From DASQZK01 sp963763215 (GTDB taxonomy: Bacteria; Bacteroidota; Bacteroidia; Bacteroidales; GCA-2748055), in the NCBI GenBank assembly GCA_963763215.1, contig CAVXNX010000016.1, positions 128,263 through 192,262 on the forward strand: a DNA stretch of 64,000 nucleotides, in the 5' to 3' direction. Below are positions 21,323-30,686 of this stretch, piece by piece. How positions within the stretch are numbered: position 1 is the stretch's first letter; each line of letters starts with the position of its first letter. Below the pieces are notes generated by a model. That model saw only the letters and a list, made by a program, of their open reading frames with translations. It did no database searches and was not told the DNA's origin. The translations under genes and the position numbers were made by a program.

Positions 21323-23183
21323 ATGAATGCCGTAAAAAAATCCATGATCGTCCTGGCCGCCCTGCTTTGCCTGACTGCCAGGGCCCAGAAGTGGCAACCT
21401 GTGGCCGGTAAAATGATGACCCGCTGGTCAGCCTCGGTTACCCCCGAAAATGTCTGGCAGGAGTACCCCCGGCCACAGCTCCGGAGGGAATCCTGGCTGA
21501 ATCTCAACGGATTGTGGGACTATGCTGTTCTTGACATGCGTGCGAAAGAGCCGGTGAAATACCAGGGAAAGATCCTCGTTCCGTTTTGTATTGAGTCGTC
21601 GCTTTCAGGTGTGGGGAAATCCTTTTCGCCCGGTGAACGATTATGGTACAGGCGCGCTTTCACCATCCCGGCCGGCTGGTCATCGAAAAAGATATTGCTT
21701 CATTTTGAGGCTGTCGACTGGAAAACACAGGTATGGGTCAACGGCAGTCTGGCGGGTTCGCACCAGGGATGTTACGATGCGTTCTCGTTCGACATCACCC
21801 CGTATGTGAAGCCGGGAAAGAAGCAGGACATCGTGGTCGCCGTTGAAGATCCGACCAGTACCGGGAGTCAGCCGAGAGGAAAACAACTCCTCGATCCATC
21901 CGGCATCTGGTATACCCCGGTCAGTGGGATCTGGCAGACCGTCTGGCTGGAAGCTGTTCCGAAAGGAAACCTACATCGAGGATATCCGCATCACCACCGA
22001 TCCGGGGCGTTCGTCGGTATCGGTCCTGCCCTTTCTGCATCAGCCACACCTGAACACCTTCAGGGTCCTGGCAACGATCAGCGCCGGAGGTAAAACCATG
22101 GTGACCGATACCCTTTCCCCGGAGAAGGTATCGGAGATCCGCTTTCATCATCCGGAGCTCTGGTCGCCCGACCACCCCTTCCTTTACGATCTCAACCTGC
22201 AGCTCGTCGATGCATCGGGAAAAGTGACCGATGAAGTCAGGAGCTACTTCGGGATGCGAAAGATCAGCCTTGGTGAAGCGGACGGCCATGTGGTCCTCAT
22301 GCTGAACGACCGGCCCCTGTTCCAGTACGGGCCGCTCGACCAGGGATGGTGGCCCGACGGACTTTACACGCCGCCGACCGATGAGGCGATGAAACACGAC
22401 CTGGAAATGACGAAGGCCATGGGTTTCAATATGATCCGCAAACATGTAAAGGTCGAGAACCGGCGGTGGTATTACTGGTGTGATAAAATGGGCATCCTCG
22501 TCTGGCAGGATATGCCGTCGGGAATGGTCGTGATGGATACGGAGAACCATGAAAGACCGCTGGAAGTGGAGCGGGTGCGCCCGGGGGGCGAAGATCTGCA
22601 CCGACTGCCCGGCGAAACCACGGCGTTTGAATCCGAACTGAAACGGATGATCCTGCAACACCGTAACTCCCCGTCCATTGTCGTCTGGGTCCCGTTCAAT
22701 GAAGGATGGGGGCAATATGCCACCTGCCGGATCACGGAGATGATCAAATCCATCGATCCGACCCGCCTGGTTGATCCCGCCAGCGGCTGGGCCCTTCATC
22801 CCTGCGGCGATATTTACGATATCCATACCTACGGCGTGAAGGTCGATGTTCCGCCCGTATGCATCGACCGGGCCTCGGTTATCGGCGAATACGGAGGGAT
22901 CGGCTTCCCGGTGGAAGGTCATCTCTATAATCCCGGGATGCGAAACTGGGGATACCAGACCTACCCGTCGCCGGCGGAACTGTTGCAACATTACAGGGAG
23001 AAATTCGACCAGATCGTGGAAATGAAAAAAACCATGGGGCTCTCCGCTGCCATTTACACCCAGACCACCGACGTTGAAGGGGAGATAAACGGCCTGATGA
23101 CTTATGACCGCGCCGTGGTGAAGATGCCGGCCGACACACTTCGCCAAATGCATTCGGTATTGTACGGTACCGGTGAAAAATGA
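21323..23183 (+). CDS. Glycoside hydrolase family 2 protein (one frameshift)
   Basis: A signal peptide (MIVLAALLCLTARAQ) is followed by the jelly-roll domain (LNLNGLWDYAV, LWYRRAFTIP, HFEAVDWKTQVWVNG). The Ig-like domain follows, then the barrel with MGFNMIRKHVKVE, the acid/base Glu in FNEGWGQY (about residue 459) and the nucleophile Glu in IGEYGG (about 521). Total of about 620 residues is a typical compact GH2, such as beta-galactosidase/glucuronidase/mannosidase-like enzymes of Bacteroidota; specificity cannot be read. One extra base near 21965 (aaagg) shifts the frame. Everything else is intact, so a sequencing error is likely. It is exported, probably to the periplasm, as there is no T9SS tail. 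Confidence 0.85.
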
Positions 23184-23657
23184 CCCGGGAAGGAAGGTCC
23201 TCCGGCCGTAAGCCGGATACCTTTCCCCGGGAGGTATCCAGCCCGTTACTTGAGCGGATTCCTGTCGCTCACGGCACACTGTCTGCCGGGAATGCCGGAT
23301 CGCTGTCACCTGTTATGCCGCGACATGCTACCGCACAGGCGCCGGCATATCGCAAATCCCGTGCGCTCCCCCCCTGAAATCATCCCGCGTTTTCAACACC
23401 CCTGAAATCAACAGGGACAACCCGGACGATCACGTTGATGAAATCCCTTTTCCTTCCAGGTGCCCATTCATATTTGACGAACGCATCAATTTCTTCCACG
23501 AACTTCATATTTTCATCAAAATAATGCCCATTTTAACAAATAACCGTTTAAAAAAAGAAACCCGGTCGTTTTTTGTGACGTTGGAATAAAGGAGTCAACA
23601 CCTGGATTAAGGAAGAAAAGCCACGGAAACATTCGTCATTGATTAAAGCTTTGCGCC
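23184..23657. other. Intergenic, no gene seen
   Basis: There is a GC-rich part with no coding pattern, then an AT-richer 120 bases ahead of the PKD gene start at 23658, which probably hold its promoter. I see no repeat element here. Confidence 0.5.
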
Positions 23658-26574
23658 GTGAAGAAGAGTCTGATTTTCATGATATTCGGGATTACGATGT
23701 TGACATCTTACCTGTCTGCACAGGATTGCAGTATCATTGCCAAGGCGAATGACATCACTCCTGATCGTTTATGTTCACCCGTAACGGTCGACTGGGCGGT
23801 TTCGATCCGTGGGGTGAATGACGGCGGCAAACCGGTGCAGATCATGTACGACTGGGATGACGGCACGGTGGAAGTTTTCGATGCCATCAGCATCGATCCG
23901 TCACCGGCAGTGCGGGAATGGGGATACACTGCCTCGCATGTTTACACTTCCAACGGCACGGTTTGCAATTACCATCCTGTCGCCACGCTGATTGTCGCCG
24001 GACAGGTCTGTACCTCATCTTCGCAGGAACAGATCGTCACCGTTTGGGATACGGATGACAAGAACGGCGGCAAGCTGAGCATCAATCCCGATGTTTACCC
24101 GATATGTGAAGGGAATGCCGCCGATGTCAGGTTCCAGGATGTCACGCTCTTCAACTGCGTTCCTCCTCAGGAAAACGATGTGCCCAATGTCGGAACCCGA
24201 TGGATCCAGTGGGTCTATGGCACCGACATCACCATGACGGGGACGCCGGTGACCATCAACGGGAATCCCAGGGCCTTTCCTTACTACGGGCCCATCAATG
24301 TTCTTCCCGGCCCGGTCACCGGATCGGGAATTTTCAGTGATGTCATGAACGTGGCCAACGACAAACTGGTTGGCCAGTATTTCCAGGTGACCCTCCGATA
24401 CTGGAATTACTGCAATCCTTACGATGATCCGCTCATCCCGGGCCCACCGGCCGACCCCGTGAACGGTGATAATGCCCCGGTGACCACCACGGCGATCATC
24501 CTGATCGTGCCCTATCCGGATGCAACCATCAAACCGCAGAATCCCGTTTGTCTGACCGACACCGGGATATTCCTGTCAGCGGTCACCAAGGGCGGGAGAT
24601 GGAGCGGAGCCGGGATCGTCGATTCGGTCAGTGGACATTTCGACCCCGCCATGGCGGGTCCGGGCAATCACATCATCCGGTATGATCTCACCGACGGGAA
24701 TTTATGCAGTAACTGGGATACCGCAGTGGTCAGGGTCATGCCGGCACCCGACGCCACCATTATGCCGGCCGGGCCCTTGTGCAACGATCATGATGCGATC
24801 AATCTGAGTTCCGCTGCCTCTTCAGGCGTTTGGAACGGGACGGGCATCACCGACAGTATAACAGGACGATTCGACCCTTCTGTGGCGGGCGGTGGCATGC
24901 ACCGCATCACTTTTGCCTCTGCTCCCGATATTCATGGCTGCAGGGGAAAAGACACCCTGGATATCAGGATCGACACCCCTCCCACTGCACGGTTCCTGAC
25001 CAACGACACGTCGTGGTGCCAGACCGGCAATGACCAGAGTACGGCGATGATCGCCATCGACGGCACCAACGACCTCGATTACGACCTGGTTTGGAGTGTG
25101 AACGGCACCCCCGCCAACCATTTCCCACATCAGCAACGATACCTTAGATGTAACCCTCCCCAATAACCCTGGTTTGAACGAGTACTCCCTGCTGAAGATC
25201 ATGAGAATTTCGATCAGAATTCCTGTTCCAGTGATCTGGCCGACGTCCTCAGAATCCGGATCAACAAGGCTCCCGCACCCCGACCTGACCCTGGATCCCG
25301 ACGGGGTATGCAGTCCCGTAGCCACCAGCATGAGCGCAGGGATCGCTGCCGGTTATACCTGTACCTGGAATTTCGGCGACGGCACCTCGTACAACACCGA
25401 TTCATCCTTTATGGCCCATACCTTTTACAATACCGGCACGCGCGACACGGTCTACCGTGTGAGTCTGCGGGTCTCCTCCCCCAACGGGTGTTCAGCAAAC
25501 GACAGCTCAGAAATCGTGGTTTACCCCAATCCACGGGCCGACTTCTTTGTATCGCCCGTCATCCAGAACTACCCGGCCGATACGGTCATCCTGGCCAATT
25601 TTTCGAGCGACGGAAACTGGAACTACCTCTGGACCTTTGGCGATGGGAATTCTTCCCCGGCGAAACAACCCGGCTCGCATGTCTATCAAAAGTATGGCGA
25701 TTATGCCGTCACCCTGACGACGTTCAGTGCGCATTGTGCCGACAGCATCTCGCGGACCATCCGCATCCTGCCTCCTCCTCCCGTGGCCGGGTTCAAACCC
25801 GACACGGCGGGATGCAGTCCCCTGACCGTGACGTTTAACAACGAAAGTCTTTATGGCGAAACGTTCGTCTGGGACTTTGACGACGGATCGTACTCAAATG
25901 AAAAGGATCCCGTGCATACGTTTTATACCAGCCGCGATTACGAGGTGAAGCTCCTGGTGTCGGGGATCAGGGGCAGCTCGGAAGCGAAACACACCATCCG
26001 GGTGTATCCGTTCCCGCGGGCCGGTTTCAACGCCTATCCCGATTCGGCTACCCGCCAGGACCAGGTCTTCAAGTTCATCAACACCTCGGAAAAAGCGGCC
26101 GAATATCAGTGGGACCTGGGTGACGGATCTTTGTCGTACCAGGAAAGCCCCTCGCATGTGTATGGCAGGGAAGGATATTTCGACGTCTCGCTCATCGTCT
26201 GGAGTGCCCACGGATGCCCCGACACCCTGATGCGTCCAGGCTACATCAGGATCGTCGCCGGTGAAGGGGAAATACACTTTCCTAACGTCTTCAAATGGAA
26301 CGGCTCGGGTCCCACTGGTGGGTACTGGACTCCGGGAACACTGGACAACACCGTTTTCCATCCGTTTTTTGAAAATGTCGAAGATTACACGTTGCTGATC
26401 TATGACCGGTGGGGCGAACTGCTGTATACCTCCGACGACGTTTTCAAAGGGTGGGACGGTTACATTATGAACGGCGCACGGGCGACGCAGGGCGTTTATG
26501 TTTACAAGGCCCTGGTCAGATATGTGGACGGGACCCAGGAAGTCAAGGTGGGTGATGTGACCTTCCTCCATTAG
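23658..26574 (+). CDS. PKD-repeat secreted protein with type B T9SS (gliding motility-associated) C-terminus (frameshifted)
   Basis: A signal peptide (MKKSLIFMIFGITMLTSYLSA) opens a protein of about 970 residues. The N-terminal half has a PKD-like YDWDDGT domain and two repeats of a module reading GGRWSGAGIVDSVSGHFDP / SGVWNGTGITDSITGRFDP. The C-terminal half has at least four PKD domains (WNFGDGT, WTFGDGN, WDFDDGS, WDLGDGS). The end YDRWGELLYTS ... GWDGYIMNG ... QGVYVYKALVRY is the type B sorting domain, so the protein is exported by the type IX system and attached to or released from the surface. Small frame breaks lie near 25105, 25200 and 25285; between them the translation continues sensibly (ENFDQNSCSSDLADV). 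A structural or adhesive role is likely. Confidence 0.85.
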
Positions 26575-26629
26575 TTTGGAGAAAAGACGGCATTGAACCG
26601 GTTACTGGTGGCAATTCAGAAGTGAGCCA

Positions 26630-27049
26630 TTAAAAATGCCTCGTCACGAGATCGGGATGATGACCCTCCACAATGATCGTTTCGATATAATTCCGCGGAA
26701 TGGGCTTAACCAGAAAGTCCCTGACACTGTTGAAGCTGAGGGCCCGTTCCCTGTCCTTGTTCAGGATGGAACTGGTGATGACGATGAATTCGGTGTTGCA
26801 TGCCGGAAAACGGCTTTCAAACTCGTGAATGAATTCAAATCCGTTCAACTCAGGCATATGGAGGTCGAGCAGGATGTACCGGGGAAATTTCCGGGGTGAA
26901 TTTTTATCCAGCTCACACAGGTCATCCAGCGCTTTGAGGGCATTGTCCTCGATGGTGACATACGATTCATAAGGGGTCATGCCGATGATGATCTTGTAAA
27001 GATCGTTGGCAAAACTATCATCATCGATGATGTAGATATAATGCTTCAT
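26630..27049 (-). CDS. Single-domain response regulator
   Basis: The 139-residue receiver domain has the acidic pair IIDDDSF (residues 6-12), the phospho-acceptor Asp in LLDLHMPELNGFEF, the conserved Thr/Ser strand FIVITSS and the Lys in LVKPI. There is no output domain, so it must act through a partner, as CheY-like or Rcp-like proteins do. Its ATG overlaps the stop of the kinase gene by four bases (atga), so the two are translationally coupled. It is the last gene of the kaiC-kaiB-kinase operon. Confidence 0.9.
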   Translation of the reverse strand: MKHYIYIIDDDSFANDLYKIIIGMTPYESYVTIEDNALKALDDLCELDKNSPRKFPRYILLDLHMPELNGFEFIHEFESRFPACNTEFIVITSSILNKDRERALSFNSVRDFLVKPIPRNYIETIIVEGHHPDLVTRHF

Positions 27050-28347
27050 GCCTTGTATTCTTTTAAATGGACCATGAACGTTGTTCCGGATCCCGGTTCA
27101 CTTTCCACCAGGATCTTTCCGCCGTTTTTTCTGACCATGTTATGGATAATATGAAGCCCGATGCCCAGACCTTTCCCCACTGTGGAAAGCCTCTGGAAAG
27201 GCTGGTAAAGTTTGTTTCCCTGTCTTTTCAGGTCGATTCCGATCCCATTGTCACTGAAGATGATGATGAAATATTCATCCGTCTTCCGGGTGGTAATGCT
27301 GAGTTCGGGAGTTCGGTCAGGAGAAGTGTATTTCAGAGCATTGGCGATCAGGTTCCGGGCGATGACCTGGATATATCCTTCGACGTAATTGATGGGGACT
27401 TCGGTTTGGCTGTCGAGCCTGACGATGGCATTCAGGGCCTCGATCTGCATCCGGATGTCTTCTTCTTCGAGAACCTCACGATGATGTTTCCGACATCGAT
27501 GCCCGGTTTGTGTTCCACGAAATGTTCATGGATATCGATGAGCTGGACCATCCCCTTCAGGGTGACATCGAGTTTTTGGATATTGTTATGGATGGAGGTA
27601 AACAGCCGGGGTCTCTCATCTTCCGGTGCATTCCGGAATATTTCCTCCACGAGCAGGAGATTGGCCACAGGCGCCCGCACATCGTGGGCGAGGGCATGGA
27701 TGAAATGATCGAGGTTGGCATTGACTTCTTCCAGTTCGAGGTCAATTTCGCTGAGTCTATTGGTGGCCGCCGTGAGCTCCCTCGGTCCGTTCGGCGATCT
27801 TATTTTCCAGCCCTTTCTCAATTCTCTTCTGGAAGCTGACATCGGTAATGATCATCGAATAATAGCGCTGGTCGTCCATCATAAAGCCGTTGAAGGAGAC
27901 CATGACGGTGACATCGCCGGATTTCCGGGATTTCAAAGTCAAAAGGCAGAAAGATCTTTGCTTCAGTGCTTTTTCCAGACAGTCCGAGAAACCGTCCAGG
28001 TCGCGCTGATCAAGATATGAATTGAAGTCCGATCCAATGACCTTTTGCAGGAGACTACCGATAAGACCGGCGAAGTATTTATTTGCATAGACGATGATCC
28101 GCTGGTTATTGATTACCAGTGCGCCTTCGCTTAAGTTTTCGAACAGCATCCGGTAGATGTGATCCCGGCTTTGCAGATCGAAATGTTCATGCGTAAGTAG
28201 TTCGGTTTCGAACATACCGTGATCTTCTCCATCCATCGATTTCAGAAGTTTATCAATGTTTCTGAGCCTCGTCTTCAGTTCCTCCTTCTGCTCAATAAGT
28301 TTCTGCTTGTAAGTCTTTTCATCGAACATGACCATACGTTTAACCAT
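27046..28347 (-). CDS. PAS-domain histidine kinase (two compensating frameshifts)
   Basis: After an N-terminal coiled coil (KTYKQKLIEQKEELKTRLRN) a PAS domain follows (residues about 65-190, LFENLSEGALVINNQRIIVY). The dimerisation domain has the phospho-acceptor His in HALAHDVRAPVANLL (about residue 219). The ATPase has the N box NLIANALKYTSP, G1 DNGIGID and G2 GKGLGIGLHI. The frame shifts near 27775 and near 27455 and ends back in register, so the total length (434 codons) is right. It starts immediately after the kaiB stop codon, and its stop overlaps the response regulator start. Position suggests it is the output or input kinase of the KaiBC module, analogous to SasA/CikA in cyanobacteria. 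Confidence 0.85.
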
Positions 28348-28349
28348 TT

Positions 28350-28634
28350 CTATATCCGCAATTCCAGAACATCGATCAGGCGGTCCTTATCCAGCATATC
28401 CCCAATGATTCTCTTCTGGGGAACAGGTGAGATCCTGACCAGTGTGGGCACCGCGAGGATCGCCATTTCTTTGATGAAATGCCGTTGCTGATAGATGTCT
28501 ATCACTTCAAGGTCATAATTCTCCCCCAGGAAGCTGTCGCAGATCTCCCTGATGTTCTCAATAGCCCTGACGGATCCAGGATTTAAGCCTGCAATGAAAA
28601 GTTTTAGTTCATATTTTGAAATTTCCGGATTCAT
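28350..28634 (-). CDS. kaiB: KaiB-family protein
   Basis: The 94-residue protein has the KaiB thioredoxin-like pattern: YELKLFIAGLNPGSVRAIENI at the start, then DLEVIDIYQQRHF, AILAVPTLVRISPVPQKRIIGD and LIDVLEL at the end. The Gly-Ser and the cis-Pro region (AVPTL) match known KaiB. In cyanobacteria KaiB binds the phosphorylated KaiC ring and changes fold. Here it follows kaiC by 52 bases and precedes the kinase by two bases. Confidence 0.92.
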   Translation of the reverse strand: MNPEISKYELKLFIAGLNPGSVRAIENIREICDSFLGENYDLEVIDIYQQRHFIKEMAILAVPTLVRISPVPQKRIIGDMLDKDRLIDVLELRI

Positions 28635-28686
28635 AAAGATTTGCCTGGGTAATGATACCGGGCAATATATATTGTTTCAATGATCT

Positions 28687-30098
28687 CTAATCCATATCCC
28701 TGATTTTGAGCCCATCGGAGGTGAAGTCGAGGATAAACCCCCTCCGGGAATGCTTCATGCCCCGGATTTTGACAATACGTAAAACCTGCTCCCGTTCCCC
28801 CGCGGTTTCGAGGATTCCCAGCTCGAACCAGGAATCCACCAGCGACGACATGCCAAGATCGAAACGATTTAAGCCGGAGCTCGTAAGGGCAGTGAACAGG
28901 ACAGTGACCATCCGGCTTTTCAGAATGTCGATAATCCTTAGCAACATTCCCCGGACTTCCATCCTGTCGCCGATCTGTATCAGGTCGGTGACCGGATCAA
29001 AGACCACCAGCTCCGGATCGAAGGCATCAATATTGGTGTGAATGGATGCCAGGTGTGTCTCAATACCAAATAACGTTGTCCGGGTCGATAAAATTTTAAG
29101 AAGATCCGTCTTTTTCAAATGATTCGAGGTCAAACCCGATCGATTTCATATTTCTTTTGAGCTGGGGGACCGACTCTTCGAAGGTGAAGTAAAGGCACTT
29201 TTTTTTCTTTTTCATCGCTTCCACGCAGACTGAAATGGAAAAGCTGGTCTTCCCCGAACCCGAGGTTCCGGAGACGAGAAGGGTACTGCCGGTATACAAT
29301 CCCTTCTTATCGATTTTCTCATCCAGTCCGCGAATTCCTGTGGAGATCACCTCCGACGACACCTGGTGCACTTCTGCGGAGGTAATCGGCAGAAGGGTGA
29401 TGCCCTGCTCATTGATCAGGAAAGGATAGGCATTGGTGCCGTGCAAACTTCCCCGGTATTTGAGGACATGCATCCGGCGCGTATAGATATTTTCAGTGAC
29501 CTGATGTTTCAGGCTGATGACACAATCGGTGATGAATTCCTCAATACCCGATACCCGGTTCACATCGATAGGGCTTTCAGAGGTAAAAATAGCCGTCAGC
29601 TGCCTTTCTTTCAACCACAGGATAAGGCGCATCGAGCTCCTGGCGGAAAATATTAATATCCTGTATGTCGGTGAATATCAGCTCGAAAGTATCGATGGCG
29701 ATCCGTTTTGCCCCCACCTTGTCGACCGCTTCTTCTATACGGATAAACAGGGGGCTCAGGTCAAAATGCCCGGATTTGAACAGGGCGGTATGACTGACCT
29801 GGATGTTTTCGCAGCAAAGCATGTTTTGCCGCTCCATTTCTTCCAGGTCATATCCGAATGAGGCCATATTTTTCCGAAGATCCTCCTCGGTTTCCTCGAG
29901 CGAAATATAGACGCCGGGTTCATGGTACATCCTTATGCCATTGAGGACAAACTGCATGGCAAGGACCGTCTTCCCGCTTCCTGCATAACCGGAGACAAGG
30001 GTGGGCCTTCCATACGGTAAGCCACCGTTGGTGACCTCATCAAGCCCTTTGATGCCCGTTAAAACCTTGGCAATCCTTTGATGGGAAACGGCTTCCAT
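28687..30098 (-). CDS. kaiC: KaiC-like double RecA-domain ATPase (frameshifted)
   Basis: Two RecA domains are visible. CI has TGIKGLDEVTNGGLPYG, Walker A SGYAGSGKT and the catalytic Glu pair in SLEETEEDL. CII has STGIRGLDEKIDKKGLYTG, Walker A SGTSGSGKT, the Glu pair in FTFEESVPQL and the Walker B strand LVVFDPVTDL. At the place of the KaiC autophosphorylation pair (Ser-Thr) there is Ser-Ser (LGMSSLVDS), followed by VKIRGMKHSRR matching the KaiC FKMRGSWHD strand. The C-terminal tail after this is short, which fits the absence of a kaiA gene. Breaks in frame lie near 29600 and near 29110; joined length of about 470 residues is normal for non-cyanobacterial KaiC. It is the first gene of the operon. 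Confidence 0.9.
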
Positions 30099-30367
30099 TC
30101 TAAAGGTTTTTAAATTGGTTATTTACCCGGTTAAGAATCAGATGACAACCAAAATTAAAACATCCATACAAGAATATAATAATTTTTCAGAGTGCCAATT
30201 GACATAAAAACCTGACTTTCAGAATTAATCTAAATATAATGTTCTGGCTGAAACATCCCTGATGCAAGGGATACGCTGGTTTTTTTCCAAAATAATGCCA
30301 TATAGGTAAACCCTTTTCGAAGCCGGGAGTTCACTGCCGGCAAAATTTTCCTTTCAATCCCCGGAAC

Positions 30368-30456
30368 GGGAGGTGATGAGGTGATGGGTAATGGGGTGAT
30401 GAAGGTGATGGGATGATGAAGGTGATGAAGGTGATGGGGTGATGAGGTAAGAAAAG
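30368..30456. repeat. ggtgatgag simple-sequence repeat
   Basis: The array is built from gtgatg units (ggtgatgaggtgatgggtaa, then ggtgatgaagg repeated). It matches the short reverse-complement block at 12021-12052. No gene is present. Confidence 0.85.
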
Positions 30457-30535
30457 GCGAAAGGAAGGAGTTACCGGAGGGACACTGCCTAAGAGATGAC
30501 AAAAAAATGTAACATTCAGAATACCCATAGGCTCC

Positions 30536-30655
30536 TAACCCGAAAGGGTTGAATTACAGTAGCCCCGGGTGAAACCCGGAGATTTGAAAACCGCGATTGA
30601 TCCGTAACCCCGGAGGGGTTGAATAGAAATAATTGGCCCGGGAAAGGCCCGGAAA
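30536..30655. repeat. Paired short inverted repeats (ccccgg...ggttgaat type)
   Basis: Two successive modules each contain a small hairpin followed by ggttgaat: cccgaaagggttgaatta, then gccccgggtgaaacccgg; and ccccggaggggttgaataga, then gcccgggaaaggcccgg. They look like a dispersed hairpin repeat between the kai operon promoter region and the end of the large gene on its left. Confidence 0.7.
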
Positions 30656-30686
30656 TATCATAATCCGCCGGAAAATATTGTCTTCC

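Noticed and set aside
21921..23309. 462-residue minus-strand open frame
   Set aside because: It is the shadow of the GH2 gene on the opposite strand, which has active-site motifs and a signal peptide.
26636..26899. Second small gene opposite the response regulator
   Set aside because: The receiver motifs on the minus strand are complete; the plus-strand frame has no recognisable content.
27000..30200. kaiA gene near kaiBC
   Set aside because: No frame with KaiA features was found in the operon or its flanks.
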